From contig NZ_CP096971.1 in the NCBI RefSeq assembly GCF_024758705.1, forward strand, positions 1,798,001 through 1,862,000: a DNA stretch of 64,000 nt, in the 5' to 3' direction. A program made the position numbers and the translations under genes. The notes beneath the pieces were generated by a model. It had not been told where the DNA came from. It saw only the letters and a program-made list of their open reading frames with translations, and did not search any database. This DNA comes from Sphingomonas sp. SUN019 (GTDB taxonomy: Bacteria; Pseudomonadota; Alphaproteobacteria; Sphingomonadales; Sphingomonadaceae). Below, one piece after another: positions 17,310 through 26,798 of this stretch (positions are counted from its first letter, which is position 1; every line of letters starts with the position of its first letter).

Positions 17310-17326
17310 TGTACGCTTGGCGCACA
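17310..17326. promoter_or_regulatory. Operator-like 17-mer upstream of marR
   Basis: TGTACGCTTGGCGCACA is the exact inverted copy of the site at 16810-16826. It lies 27 bp upstream of the marR start on the minus strand and 80 bp before the divergent aldehyde dehydrogenase start, so it could serve both directions. Confidence 0.7.
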
Positions 17327-17406
17327 AAGACGCCGACGCCGCCGGTTCTTCAGCATGACGGCGGCAAAGGCTAGATTAAAAGAAATCGATACGACCGAGG
17401 AGAGCG

Positions 17407-18828
17407 ATGATGGACCGTCAATTCCGTATGCTGATCGATGGTGAACTGGTGGATGGCGCCAGCACGTTCGATGTCGTGAATCCCGCCACCGCCGAATCTT
17501 TCGCCAGGTGCCCGAAGGCGGATGAAGCGCTAATCGATCGCGCCGTTGTCGCGGCGAAGCGCGCCTTCCCCGAATGGGCCGCGCGGCCGGTCGAGGAGCG
17601 CGCCGCGCTCGTATCGAAGATCGCCGACTCGCTGGAGGCACGCGCGGGCGAATTCGCCAGCCTGCTGACCAGCGAACAGGGCAAGCCGCTGGATCAGGCG
17701 ATGTACGAGGTGATGGGCAGCGTCTTTACGCTGCGCGCCTTCGCCGAGATGCGGATCGAGACGAAGACGCTGAAGGATGAAGGCGGTCATACGGTGATCG
17801 AGCACCGCACCCCGCTGGGCGTCGTCGCGGCGATCACGCCGTGGAACTTCCCGATCATCCTGGTGATGAACAAGATGGGTCCGGCGCTGGTCACCGGGAA
17901 CACGATGGTCATCAAGCCAGCGCCGACGACGCCGCTGACGACGTTGCTGCTCGGCGAAATCTGCGCCGAGGTGCTGCCCGCGGGCGTGGTGAACGTGGTG
18001 TGCGACCAGAACGATCTCGGCCACGTGCTGACCGGGCACCCCGACGTCGCCAAGGTCGCCTTCACCGGATCGACCGCAACCGGCAAGAAGGTGATGGCCG
18101 CCGCGGCAGCGGGCGTGAAACGTGTCACGCTGGAACTGGGCGGCAACGACGCCGCGATCGTGCTGGACGACGTCGATGCGAAATTCGCCGCGCAGAAGAT
18201 CTATGGCAGCGCGATGACCAACGCCGGCCAGATCTGCGTCGCGACGAAGCGCGCCTATGTTCCGCAAGCGATGTACGACGATTTCTGCGACGAAATCGCG
18301 AAGCTGGCGAACGCAGCGGTGGTCGACGACGGATCGAAGCAGGGAACCACGGTGGGGCCGATCCAGAACAAGATGCAGTATGACAAGGTGAACGCATTGC
18401 TGGACGACGCGCGGACCCGCGGCACCGTGATCGCGGGCGGGGAGCCGATCGACCGCCCCGGTTATTTCATCGCGCCGACGATCGTTCGCGATCTTGATGA
18501 CGATGCGCCATTGGTGCGCGAGGAGCAGTTCGGCCCGGTCCTGCCGGTGCTGAAATACACCGACATCGACGATGTTATCGCGCGCGCCAACGATACCGAC
18601 ATGGGTCTGGGCGGCACCGTGTGGGGCAAGGATCTGGCGCGCGCCAATGCGGTCGCGATGAGGATCGACACCGGCACCGTATGGGTGAACCAGTATCTCG
18701 CGATCGACGCCAACATCCCGTTCCGCGGCGCGAAGCAGTCCGGGCTGGGCGGCGAACTGGGCGAGGCTGGGCTGCACGAGTATACGCAGCCGCACATCAT
18801 CAATTCGGTCGCGCTCGAGGACGCGTAA
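17407..18828 (+). CDS. NAD(P)-dependent aldehyde dehydrogenase
   Basis: The 473-residue protein has the standard ALDH features: ITPWNFP, the NAD-binding FTGSTATGKKV, the general-base Glu in ELGGNDAAIV, and the nucleophile in NAGQICVATKR. The C-terminal PFRGAKQSGLGGELG is typical. GAGGAG lies before the ATG. It is divergent from marR with the palindrome between, so it may be in the same regulon. An aromatic aldehyde such as vanillin, or a side-chain aldehyde from a lignin dimer, is plausible, but the class has broad specificity. Confidence 0.85.
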   Translation: MMDRQFRMLIDGELVDGASTFDVVNPATAESFARCPKADEALIDRAVVAAKRAFPEWAARPVEERAALVSKIADSLEARAGEFASLLTSEQGKPLDQAMYEVMGSVFTLRAFAEMRIETKTLKDEGGHTVIEHRTPLGVVAAITPWNFPIILVMNKMGPALVTGNTMVIKPAPTTPLTTLLLGEICAEVLPAGVVNVVCDQNDLGHVLTGHPDVAKVAFTGSTATGKKVMAAAAAGVKRVTLELGGNDAAIVLDDVDAKFAAQKIYGSAMTNAGQICVATKRAYVPQAMYDDFCDEIAKLANAAVVDDGSKQGTTVGPIQNKMQYDKVNALLDDARTRGTVIAGGEPIDRPGYFIAPTIVRDLDDDAPLVREEQFGPVLPVLKYTDIDDVIARANDTDMGLGGTVWGKDLARANAVAMRIDTGTVWVNQYLAIDANIPFRGAKQSGLGGELGEAGLHEYTQPHIINSVALEDA

Positions 18829-18901
18829 CCCTTTCGCGTATATGATCTGTACATGATGACGAAATAACGGCATGGTTTCCCTACAAGACGGAGGGGACAC
18901 C

Positions 18902-20029
18902 ATGCCGATCGCCACGACCCATGTCGGCAGCCTGCCGCGCGGCCCCCAGCTCACCCCGGTGCTGCTCGCGCGCGATCACGGCGAGCCTTATGATGCCGAC
19001 GAGTTCGACACGTTGGTCCAGGCGGCAGTCGACGAGGCGGTTGCGGCGCAGGTGGCTGCGGGGGTCACGATCGTCAGCGACGGCGAACTCGGCAAGGTCG
19101 GATACTCGACCTACATGATCGAACGCCTGTCGGGCTTCGGCGGGCACAGCGAACGGATGTCCGCGCTCGATCTGGCCCCCCTGCCCGATCTGCGCGCGAA
19201 GCTGGCGCACATCATGGGCTCGCAGGAATTCACGCGCGCATCTTGCATCGGCGAGATCAAGCTGGTGAATTTGCAGCCGCTGCACGACGACATCCGCCGT
19301 TTCAGGGGGGCGCTCGACCGCCACGGCACGGGCACGCGCGCGTTCATGAATGCCGCCTCGCCGGGGCTGATCACGTCGTTCCAGAAGAACGCTTTCTACC
19401 CGAACCATGAGGCGTATCTCGCCGATCTGGTGACTGCGATGCGCCCCGAATATGAGGCGATTGTCGATGCCGGATTCGAGCTGCAGCTGGACTGCCCCGA
19501 CCTCGCGATGTCGCGCCACACCGGCTATCAGGAGATGGACGAGGCGCAGTTCCTCCGCACGATCGCGGCGAACGTCGAGGCGCTGAACGCCGCGACCGCG
19601 GGCATTCCGCCGGAAAAGATGCGGATGCACGTTTGCTGGGGCAATTACGAAGGCCCGCACGATCACGACATTCCGCTCGAACGGATCATCGATATCGTCA
19701 TCGGGGCGCGCCCCGCGACCATCCTGTTCGAGGCCGCCAATCCGCGCCACGAACACGAATGGATAGTCTGGCGTGACGCCGCGCTGCCCGATCACAAAGT
19801 CCTCGCGCCCGGCCTGATCGACACCTGTTCGAACTATCTCGAACATCCCGAACTGATCGCGCAGCGGATCGAACGCTTCGCGGCGATCGTCGGCGCGGAT
19901 CGCGTGATCGCCAGCACCGACTGCGGCTTCGGCACGTTCGCGGGGTACGGCAAGATCGACCCCGCGGTCACCTGGGCCAAGCTGCGCAACCTGCGCGAAG
20001 GCGCGGACCTCGCCGCCGCGCGGCTGTGA
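18902..20029 (+). CDS. MetE C-terminal-like cobalamin-independent methyltransferase
   Basis: The protein has 375 residues, about half of full-length MetE, and matches the MetE catalytic-barrel half: THVGSLPRG at the start, VSDGELGKVGY, HVCWGNYEGPHD as the likely zinc His-x-Cys, and STDCGFGTFAGYG with the second zinc Cys. GGAGGGG 8 bp upstream fixes ATG 18902. These short MetE-like proteins move methyl groups from methyl-tetrahydrofolate, or methylcobalamin, to a thiol. It may offload methyl-THF generated by aryl O-demethylation, given ligM and metF 2-4 kb away. The acceptor is not shown by sequence. Confidence 0.75.
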   Translation: MPIATTHVGSLPRGPQLTPVLLARDHGEPYDADEFDTLVQAAVDEAVAAQVAAGVTIVSDGELGKVGYSTYMIERLSGFGGHSERMSALDLAPLPDLRAKLAHIMGSQEFTRASCIGEIKLVNLQPLHDDIRRFRGALDRHGTGTRAFMNAASPGLITSFQKNAFYPNHEAYLADLVTAMRPEYEAIVDAGFELQLDCPDLAMSRHTGYQEMDEAQFLRTIAANVEALNAATAGIPPEKMRMHVCWGNYEGPHDHDIPLERIIDIVIGARPATILFEAANPRHEHEWIVWRDAALPDHKVLAPGLIDTCSNYLEHPELIAQRIERFAAIVGADRVIASTDCGFGTFAGYGKIDPAVTWAKLRNLREGADLAAARL

Positions 20030-20067
20030 CCTGCTGGCGGACGGCGCGCAGCGCGGTCTAGCGGCTC

Positions 20068-20335
20068 GAGTCTGTCTTGCTGGGATTGAAGCATCGTGAC
20101 GGAGCGGATTTTGGTTCAGGGCAAGAAGCGAGGAGCGGAGCGATGCTTTTGCATCGTGACCGACGAGCGACGCCGCCCTGGGGCAAAATCCGCCCGCCGC
20201 AAGGCGGTTGCCCTGTCGCGCCCGCCGGCTACGTCACGGCGCTTGCGCGTAGCGCCGCTACGCGCTGCACGCCGTTCCTTGCCGGACGAACACGACAGGG
20301 CAATCACGATGCTTCAATCCCAGCAAGACAGACTC
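20068..20335. repeat. 268-bp element with perfect 32-bp inverted ends
   Basis: The 32-bp arms at 20068-20099 and 20304-20335 are perfect reverse complements (core TCTGTCTTGCTGGGATTGAA). Inside are shorter repeats, such as GCATCGTGAC twice and a GCGCGTAGCGCCGCTACGCGC stem. No transposase is encoded. The right end stops 2 bp before the iclR ATG. Form and size suggest a non-autonomous mobile or REP-type element. It fills most of the 308-bp gap between the MetE-like gene and iclR. Confidence 0.75.
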
Positions 20336-20337
20336 TA

Positions 20338-21081
20338 ATGACCGACACCGCCGCAACCCCGGTAAAGTCCGCGCTCCGCACGCTCGACATCATCGAATAT
20401 GTGGTTGCGCGCGACCGGCCGGTGGTGGCGCAGGAGATCGCCGCCGCGCTGGTCATCCCGGTCAGCAGCCTGTCGTACCTGCTGAACACGCTCGCCGACC
20501 GCGGCTATTTGGCGCGCGACGGGCGGCGCTATACGCCGGGGCCGGGGCTGGCGCGGTTGCAGACCTCGGCGGGCGGCTTTGCGCTGGCCGATCGCGTCGC
20601 GCCGCTGGTGCGCGCGCTGCGCGTGCAACTCGGCGAAACCGCCTCGTTCTTCGTCCGCAAGGGGTGGGAGGTCGAGGCGCTGGTGACCGAGACCAGCGAA
20701 CATGCGCTGCGCTATGCGGTGCAAATGGGCACGCGCACCGCGCTGCACGGCTTCGCCGCGGGCAAGGCGATTCTCGCCGCGCTGCCCGATGCGGAGGTCG
20801 AGGCGTATCTGAGCGAAGCCGAACGCGTCGCCTTCACGCCAGCGACGATCACCTCGCCCGACGAACTGCGACGCGAGATCGCGACGATCCGCCAGACCGG
20901 GATCGCCCGCACGCGCGAGGAACATACGCCGGGCATTCAGGGCGTCGGCCGTGCGGTGATGGTGGCGGGCGAAACGCTGGGCGCGTTCAGCGTCGCGATC
21001 CCGACGGTGCGGTTTGACCCCGAGGTGGAGCGCCGCGCGGTAGAATTGCTGACGAAGACCGGCGCGCTGCTGGCGGCGTAA
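20338..21081 (+). CDS. IclR-family transcriptional regulator
   Basis: The product has 247 residues: a winged HTH (VAQEIAAALVIPVSSLSYLLN) and the IclR effector domain (LHGFAAGKAILAALPD, then REEHTPGIQGVGRAV and LGAFSVAIP). ATG 20338 is the natural family start. There is no usual Shine-Dalgarno because the repeat element ends 2 bp before it, and the frame is open further upstream through the element. Translation may therefore be weak, leaderless or begin inside the element. Its targets are unknown; the MetE-like gene and the nearby ligM region are candidates. Confidence 0.78.
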   Translation: MTDTAATPVKSALRTLDIIEYVVARDRPVVAQEIAAALVIPVSSLSYLLNTLADRGYLARDGRRYTPGPGLARLQTSAGGFALADRVAPLVRALRVQLGETASFFVRKGWEVEALVTETSEHALRYAVQMGTRTALHGFAAGKAILAALPDAEVEAYLSEAERVAFTPATITSPDELRREIATIRQTGIARTREEHTPGIQGVGRAVMVAGETLGAFSVAIPTVRFDPEVERRAVELLTKTGALLAA

Positions 21082-21507
21082 CGAACACGATATCCGATGC
21101 GGAAGGTTAGGCTAAGGTTAGGCCAAGAAAGCATCCGGCGCGTCCCCGAAAGTCACGATAAAGTCGCACCTGCGCACGCGCGTCGGGTGCGGTCTGCCAT
21201 GATCCAGCGATCAGGAACGATCATCGGCCAGCGCGCGGCCGAGGGGCGTACGCCCGCGAATGTTGAGAATGTTGAGACGCTGGCGGTTTTTTCTGTCGCA
21301 CCATCGAGCGAGCAGATTGGCGCGCTCGCGGAGCAAAGGGATCGACAAGGTGAAAGAGCGTTCGGCAGTCGGCAAGCCTTACCAGATCGGCATCGTGTAG
21401 GAAAATGCAGGTGACCGCTTCCGCCCAGTTGTTGCCGTTCAGTAGGGTGCGGTGCTTGCCCGTAAGCCGCCGGTGGTTCAGGCTAACTTACTAACCGGGG
21501 GCGTGCC
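21082..21507. other. Gene-poor intergenic stretch
   Basis: These 426 bp hold no convincing gene. A short tandem pair of 11-mers (AAGGTTAGGCT/AAGGTTAGGCC) lies at 21103-21124, and AATGTTGAG is repeated twice near 21260. No tRNA, clear hairpin or conserved coding pattern was found. Confidence 0.5.
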
Positions 21508-21873
21508 GTGGGTGAATTGCTTTGGTCGGCCTTTTCCCATCCCAGCGCCATCGCCGGACCGGGTGATGCTTCGTTCATAGTCATCGGAGCGATGGCAGCG
21601 GCGCTGCTGACTTTCGCCTTTATGGCGACGGCGGGAAGACGCATCGCGTCTAAAAGCCGGACGGTAGCAGTTTTAGCTGGCACAGCGTTTTTGCCCGTCT
21701 GTGGCATTGCAATCGCCTACGCGCTGCTCGCCTCCGCGCCAGAAGGTCCGCCGCCGAATGACGGCTCAGCGATGTTGTTTATGGCCCTGATTGTTTTGTC
21801 GATCTGCACCACACCCATCAGTTTTTTCACGAGTGCCGCGTATATCGTTCGTCGTTACAAGAATGGCGGTTAA
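21508..21873 (+). CDS. Small hypothetical membrane protein
   Basis: The 121-residue frame starts with GTG and has three strongly hydrophobic segments (about residues 22-42, 53-75 and 88-112), a basic loop RRIASKSRT and a basic tail IVRRYKNGG. I do not recognise a family. It stands alone between iclR and ligM, which is on the other strand. The codon pattern is less biased toward G/C at third positions than its neighbours, so it may be recently acquired or be a marginal gene. Confidence 0.5.
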   Translation: MGELLWSAFSHPSAIAGPGDASFIVIGAMAAALLTFAFMATAGRRIASKSRTVAVLAGTAFLPVCGIAIAYALLASAPEGPPPNDGSAMLFMALIVLSICTTPISFFTSAAYIVRRYKNGG

Positions 21874-21977
21874 GACTGACCTCGGTCCCAATAGCCGTTA
21901 TTCGGCTAACCACCAATTCCAGTCACGCCCTTCAGCCGATCGACCGGGCGCGGCCCGCTGCCGCGCCCAGGTCCGCG

Positions 21978-23375
21978 TCACGCGCTTTGCTTGGTTCGCC
22001 AGCTTTCGGCATAGGCGTCGCGCGCGACCTCCGAGTACGGCACCGACGCCACGACCGCCTTGATCTCGGTCTGGACGTGCTTTTCGACGGTCGGCTTCTT
22101 CGTGCCGCCGTCGGGTTCGCCCCATAGCAACGTTACTTCGGTCCCCGGCTCGGCGATATCGGCGTCCAGCATCGCCAGCGTCAGCATGCGGCCCTCGTTC
22201 GCGCTGTAGCCGATCCAGGTCGACAGTCCGACCAGTTTCCCGTCCTTCAGCACCTGATCGTATGGGTGCATCGAATAGACCGCCGACGGAAATTCCATGT
22301 ATTTCGCGCGGTCGCCCTTCGTGAATTGCGAGCTGACGACGCGCATCAAATCCTCATTGTCCAGCGCCAGCGTCACCTTGCGGCGATGTGGCTGCCCCGC
22401 CATCCGCTCCAATGCATCGCGGCCGACGAAGTCGTGGTCGAACTTCACGAACGGGCCGTAACCCAGATCCCACGGCGTCAGGTAGTAACCCTCGACATTG
22501 TCGGGAACGTAGCTGCCGCCGATCGACGCCTTCGCCTCATAGGAATTGGTCGTCAGCCATTCGCGGAAGCCGCGCGTCCCCTCCCCCGTGTAGGTCGCGG
22601 GCAGGGGTGACGGAATCCAGCCCGATTCGATCGTGTTCGACGAATAGGTGCGCCCCCCGACCAGCGCGAGGCCGAAGTCTTTCCCCGCCTCGATCAGCGC
22701 GTTGCGGACGGTATCGTAATCTTCCCACGGCCCGAACAATTCGTATCCCGGCTGTCCCGCCATCCCGTGACGCAACGCGCGCACCTTCGCGCCCGCGACG
22801 TCGAGCGTCGTCATGTGGAAGAACTTCAGGTCCGGCGGGGTCTGCCCCATCGCCTTTTCCAGCGTCTTCATTGCGTTCGGCCCTTGCAGCTGGAACCGGT
22901 AGTTGCGGCGGTTTTCCGGATCGGGGCGCACCGCCGTACGCTCGTCGCGCGTGACCGTGACGTCCCAGTCGCCGGTCGCGGCGTGATATTCGATCCACTC
23001 AATCACCGGCGCGCGGCCGACCAGGTTGAAGCTGTTTTCCGCCAGATAGAACAGGATCACGTCGCCGATGACATAGCCGTCGGGCGTGACCGGCACGAAC
23101 TGCTTCGCGCGATCGGGCACGAAGCCCTTGAAGCTGTTGACGCCCAGATGGTTGAGCATCGCGAACGCGTCCGGCCCCTCGACCGCCAGATCGACCATGT
23201 GAAACGACTGATTGAACAGGACGCAGGTGTTCGCCCACGCCTGCTGTTCGGCGCGCCAGTTGGAATATTCCGCGGGCACACCGGGATAGGCGTTCGGCCC
23301 GGTCTGCTGGTTGCGCAGCAACGTGACGATATCGCCGCTGGCGTCGAGCATCTGTTGCAGGGTCTTGTCGGTCAT
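21978..23375 (-). CDS. ligM: Tetrahydrofolate-dependent aryl O-demethylase (LigM/DesA family)
   Basis: The 465-residue protein has the GcvT fold and the length of LigM (about 470). Motif GGRTYSSNTIESGWIPSP is the family signature. Y30, H59, R121 and Y244 line up, within one to three residues, with positions reported as functional in LigM. The enzyme moves the methoxyl methyl of vanillate or 3-O-methylgallate (or of syringate for DesA) to tetrahydrofolate, giving protocatechuate or gallate. Its start overlaps the hydrolase stop (ATGA). metF, purU and folD just across the divergent promoter would process the methyl-THF. Choice of LigM over DesA is from context. Confidence 0.85.
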   Translation of the reverse strand: MTDKTLQQMLDASGDIVTLLRNQQTGPNAYPGVPAEYSNWRAEQQAWANTCVLFNQSFHMVDLAVEGPDAFAMLNHLGVNSFKGFVPDRAKQFVPVTPDGYVIGDVILFYLAENSFNLVGRAPVIEWIEYHAATGDWDVTVTRDERTAVRPDPENRRNYRFQLQGPNAMKTLEKAMGQTPPDLKFFHMTTLDVAGAKVRALRHGMAGQPGYELFGPWEDYDTVRNALIEAGKDFGLALVGGRTYSSNTIESGWIPSPLPATYTGEGTRGFREWLTTNSYEAKASIGGSYVPDNVEGYYLTPWDLGYGPFVKFDHDFVGRDALERMAGQPHRRKVTLALDNEDLMRVVSSQFTKGDRAKYMEFPSAVYSMHPYDQVLKDGKLVGLSTWIGYSANEGRMLTLAMLDADIAEPGTEVTLLWGEPDGGTKKPTVEKHVQTEIKAVVASVPYSEVARDAYAESWRTKQSA

Positions 23376-24130
23376 CGAACCTCTCCTTTTGTCATTACGT
23401 CTGATGGGACCGGCCGTTCGAGCCAGTCGGTAATAGCGGCATTCAGCGCATCGGGCGCTTCGCGCGGGAGCATGTGCCCCGACCCTTCGACCACGACGAG
23501 CCGCGCGTTGGGGATCAGCGCGGCCATCGCGGCGTGCTGATCGGGCGGGCTCCATTGGTCTTCGCTTCCGGTCGCGACCAGCACCGGACAGTTGAGGCGC
23601 GGCAGCAGGCTTTCGACCTCGGGCCGGTTCAGCAGCGCACGCACTTGCGCCTCGAACCGCGGAAGCCCGGCATCGATGCACATCGCGCGCAGCGGGGCCA
23701 TGAACGCCGCATCGTCGCGGCGCGCGGGCGCGACCATTGGCGGCAGCCACGCGTCGACCAGCGCCGCCATGCCCTGCGCGCGCCCGATATCGCGCAACGC
23801 ATGGCGCTTCGCGGCCTCCCCCGGATCGGGCAGATGCACGCCGGTGCTGATCAGCGCGAGTCGCGTCACGCGCTGCGGCGCACGGCGGATGATTTCCAGC
23901 GCCACGCGCGCGCCCATCGAATGGCCGAGCAATGCGAATTGCGACGGCGCGGCGGCGAGGACGCGATCGGCCATCGCGCCGAGATCGTCCGCGTCGCCGT
24001 AATCGGCGGCCGCGACGGCGGTATCAAAAGCCGCGACCTGCGGCGCGAAGATGCGCGAATCGCAGATGAGGCCGGGCAACAGGAGCAACTGCTCGCCGTC
24101 TTCGGCCCTCCTCTCATAGTTCGCGTCCAT
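23372..24130 (-). CDS. Alpha/beta hydrolase
   Basis: The product is 252 residues, with LLPGLICDSRIF at the oxyanion strand, the nucleophile elbow GHSMG, an acidic residue in ATGSEDQWSP and the catalytic His in GSGHMLPRE. It is the first gene of a two-gene unit with ligM, overlapping it by 4 bp. A feruloyl, vanilloyl or other aromatic ester hydrolase feeding LigM is one possibility. Sequence alone gives no substrate. Confidence 0.75.
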   Translation of the reverse strand: MDANYERRAEDGEQLLLLPGLICDSRIFAPQVAAFDTAVAAADYGDADDLGAMADRVLAAAPSQFALLGHSMGARVALEIIRRAPQRVTRLALISTGVHLPDPGEAAKRHALRDIGRAQGMAALVDAWLPPMVAPARRDDAAFMAPLRAMCIDAGLPRFEAQVRALLNRPEVESLLPRLNCPVLVATGSEDQWSPPDQHAAMAALIPNARLVVVEGSGHMLPREAPDALNAAITDWLERPVPSDVMTKGEVR

Positions 24131-24215
24131 GAAGATTTCATCTATACGAATTGCCGTGGTCGCGCTAGAGACAATTCGTCGAAGCGGCGCACGACCGCAT
24201 GTTTGCGAGAGGGCA

Positions 24216-25091
24216 ATGATGACCATCCCCGCCATTCATCCCAATTGGTCGCGCTCCCCGATCGGCATGACCGACGGCTATTCGCTTGAAATGACGGCGA
24301 AGGATCGTCCTGCGCTGCGCGAGGCGGCGGCGGGCATCGCGCCCGAAACACCGGTCGCGATCACCTTCCTGCCCGGCGAATCGATCGACGCGCGGATCGC
24401 GGCGGCGGCCGACGTCCGCGAACTCGGGCTGGAGCCGATGCCGCATCTGTCCGCGCGCCGGATCGCGTCGCACGAGGAGCTGGAGCAAACCGTGCGGCGC
24501 ACCGTCGCCGAGGCGGGGGCGCGGCGGATGTTCCTGGTCGCGGGCGATCCGCCGGTGCCCGCCGGGCCGTTCGCCGACACGATGGCGATGCTGCAAACCG
24601 GCATCTTCGAGGCAAACGGCATCACCGCGATCGGCATCGCGGGGCATCCCGAGGGGCATCCGGCGATGGACGAAGCGGCGTGCTGGACCGCGCTGGAGAC
24701 CAAGCGCGACGAGATCACGCGGCGCGGCATGGCGACGTTGATCGTCACCCAGTTCGGTTTCGACGCCGATCCCTTCATCGCATGGCTAGAGGCTTTGCGC
24801 GCGCGCGGGATCGATGCGCCGGTGCGGATCGGCGTCCCGGGCCCTGCGGGGATCAAGACATTGCTGCGCTTCGCCGCGCATTGCGGCGTCGGCGCATCGA
24901 CATCGGTGCTGACGAAATACGGCATCTCGATCACCAAGCTGCTGGGCACCGCCGGTCCCGATGCGCTGGTCGACCGGCTCGCCGCGCGGCTTACCCCGGC
25001 GCATGGCCCGGTCCGGCTCCATTTCTACCCGTTCGGCGGGCTCGTCCGCACCGTCGAATGGATCAACGCTTACGAGGCGCGCGACCAATGA
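24216..25091 (+). CDS. metF: Methylenetetrahydrofolate reductase family protein
   Basis: The 291-residue protein fits Met[10 protein letters not shown], the conserved [36 protein letters not shown] and [14 protein letters not shown]. MetF interconverts methyl- and methylene-THF with FAD and NAD(P)H. Beside an O-demethylase it would run in the oxidative direction, from methyl-THF to methylene-THF. Start is ATG 24216 or 24219, with GAGAGGG upstream. purU overlaps its end by 4 bp. A metF next to ligM is also known in SYK-6. Confidence 0.85.
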   Translation: MMTIPAIHPNWSRSPIGMTDGYSLEMTAKDRPALREAAAGIAPETPVAITFLPGESIDARIAAAADVRELGLEPMPHLSARRIASHEELEQTVRRTVAEAGARRMFLVAGDPPVPAGPFADTMAMLQTGIFEANGITAIGIAGHPEGHPAMDEAACWTALETKRDEITRRGMATLIVTQFGFDADPFIAWLEALRARGIDAPVRIGVPGPAGIKTLLRFAAHCGVGASTSVLTKYGISITKLLGTAGPDALVDRLAARLTPAHGPVRLHFYPFGGLVRTVEWINAYEARDQ

Positions 25092-25942
25092 CCGATACAT
25101 TGACGCTCCGCCTGTCGTGCGACGACCGCCCCGGCCTGGTCGCGAAGGTCGCGGGGTTCCTTGCCGGTGAAGGCGGCAACATCATCGATGCGCAGCAGTT
25201 CGACGACCGGCTGACCGGACGCTTCTTCATGCGCGTGGTGTTCGAGATCGGCGGCGACGCGACCGCGGACAGCTTCCGCGCCGCCTTCACGCCGGTCGCC
25301 GAAGCGATGGGCGCGGAGTGGACGCTGCGTGGCAGTGGGGAGCGGCCGCGGGTGCTGTTGCTGGTGTCGAAGTTCGATCATTGCCTGGGCGACCTGCTCT
25401 ATCGTTACCGCATCGGCGAGCTGGACATGGACGTGGTCGGGATCGTTTCCAACCATCCGCAGCGGTCACTCCACATCACGATGATCGGCGACATCCCGTT
25501 CCATCACCTGCCGGTGACGAAGGAGACGAAGGCCGAGCAGGAGGCGCAGATCAAGCGCGTGGTGGAGGAATCGGGCGCCGACCTCGTCGTGCTCGCGCGC
25601 TATATGCAGATCCTGTCGGACGATCTGGCGGGGTTCCTGTCGGGGCGCTGCATCAACATCCACCATAGCTTCCTGCCGGGCTTCAAGGGTGCGAAACCCT
25701 ATCATCAGGCGCACGACCGGGGCGTGAAGATGATCGGCGCGACCGCGCATTACGTGACCGCCGACCTCGACGAAGGACCGATCATCGCGCAGGACGCGGA
25801 GTTCATCACGCACGCCGACACGCCCGAAGACCTTGTCCGCAAGGGGCGTGATATCGAGCGGCGCGTGCTGGCGCAGGCGGTGACGTATCACCTGCAGGAT
25901 CGCGTGCTGCTGAACGGATCGCGCACCGTCGTGTTTCGGTAG
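25088..25942 (+). CDS. purU: Formyltetrahydrofolate deformylase
   Basis: The 284-residue protein has an N-terminal ACT domain ([19 protein letters not shown]) and a formyltransferase-like domain. The latter has [28 protein letters not shown] with the catalytic His/Asn set, and [14 protein letters not shown]. PurU hydrolyses 10-formyl-THF to formate and THF and so regenerates the free THF that LigM needs. ATG 25088 overlaps the metF stop. Its membership in a catabolic operon rather than a purine locus is the notable point. Confidence 0.92.
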   Translation: MTDTLTLRLSCDDRPGLVAKVAGFLAGEGGNIIDAQQFDDRLTGRFFMRVVFEIGGDATADSFRAAFTPVAEAMGAEWTLRGSGERPRVLLLVSKFDHCLGDLLYRYRIGELDMDVVGIVSNHPQRSLHITMIGDIPFHHLPVTKETKAEQEAQIKRVVEESGADLVVLARYMQILSDDLAGFLSGRCINIHHSFLPGFKGAKPYHQAHDRGVKMIGATAHYVTADLDEGPIIAQDAEFITHADTPEDLVRKGRDIERRVLAQAVTYHLQDRVLLNGSRTVVFR

Positions 25943-25952
25943 GGCTTTGGCG

Positions 25953-26798
25953 ATGACCCCGATCGACGGACGCGCGATGGCGCGGGCGCTGTCGCAGCGT
26001 ACTGCGGCCGAGGTCGCCGACCTGATCGCGCGCGGCACGCCGCCGGGGCTGGCGGTCGTGCTGGTCGGGGAGAATCCGGCGAGCGAGGTCTATGTCGCGC
26101 GGAAAATGGCGGAATCGGCGCGGGTCGGGATCACCTCGTTCGAACATCGCCTGCCGGTCGAAACGAGCGAGGCGGTGCTGCTCGCGCTGATCGACATGCT
26201 CAACGCCGACCCCCGCGTCCACGGCATCCTGGTCCAGCTGCCGTTGCCCGAGCAGATCGACGCCGGGCGCGTGCTGGACGCGATCGCGCCGGGCAAGGAT
26301 GTCGACGGCTTCCATCCGGTCAACGTCGGCCGCCTGTCGACCGGGACGGGCGGGCTGGTGCCGTGCACCCCGCTGGGGTGCATGATGCTGCTCGACAGCG
26401 TGATCGACGATTATCGCGGGCTGGCGGCGGTGGTGATCGGCAAATCGAACATCGTCGGGAAACCGGTCGCGATGCTGCTGCTGGAACGCGAATGCACCGT
26501 CACGGTCACGCATATCGCGACGCGCGGCCTGCCCGAGATCGTGTGCACCGCCGATATCGTCGTCGCCGCCGCGGGCGCGCCGCGGCTGGTGCGGGGCGAC
26601 TGGGTGAAGCCCGGCGCGGTGGTGATCGACGTCGGCATCACGCGTCAGACCGATACCGACGGCCGGACGAAGCTGGTCGGCGATGCTGCGTTCGACGAGA
26701 TGGCGCACGCGCGCGCCGTGACGCCGGTGCCGGGCGGAGTCGGACCGATGACGATCGCGTGTTTGCTGGCTAACACCGTGCGGGCGGCGGGGCGCTGA
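25953..26798 (+). CDS. folD: Methylene-THF dehydrogenase/methenyl-THF cyclohydrolase
   Basis: The 281-residue FolD shows [14 protein letters not shown] with the catalytic Lys, [36 protein letters not shown] for NADP binding and [11 protein letters not shown]. It converts methylene-THF to 10-formyl-THF, linking MetF to PurU. ATG 25953 is preferred; a TTG two codons upstream is possible. folB starts in its stop codon. Together metF-folD-purU form a full path from methyl-THF to formate. Confidence 0.92.
   Translation: MTPIDGRAMARALSQRTAAEVADLIARGTPPGLAVVLVGENPASEVYVARKMAESARVGITSFEHRLPVETSEAVLLALIDMLNADPRVHGILVQLPLPEQIDAGRVLDAIAPGKDVDGFHPVNVGRLSTGTGGLVPCTPLGCMMLLDSVIDDYRGLAAVVIGKSNIVGKPVAMLLLERECTVTVTHIATRGLPEIVCTADIVVAAAGAPRLVRGDWVKPGAVVIDVGITRQTDTDGRTKLVGDAAFDEMAHARAVTPVPGGVGPMTIACLLANTVRAAGR

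Noticed and set aside
18836..18862. TATATGATCTGTACATGATG before the MetE-like gene as a seventh operator
   Set aside because: TGTACA is present, but the spacing and flanks do not fit the 17-bp motif.
18902..20029. Full-length MetE methionine synthase
   Set aside because: It has only about 375 residues, half of MetE, and matches only the catalytic half.
21097..21414. Open frame of about 105 codons in the gap after iclR
   Set aside because: No family features, no Shine-Dalgarno, and composition of non-coding DNA with short tandem repeats.
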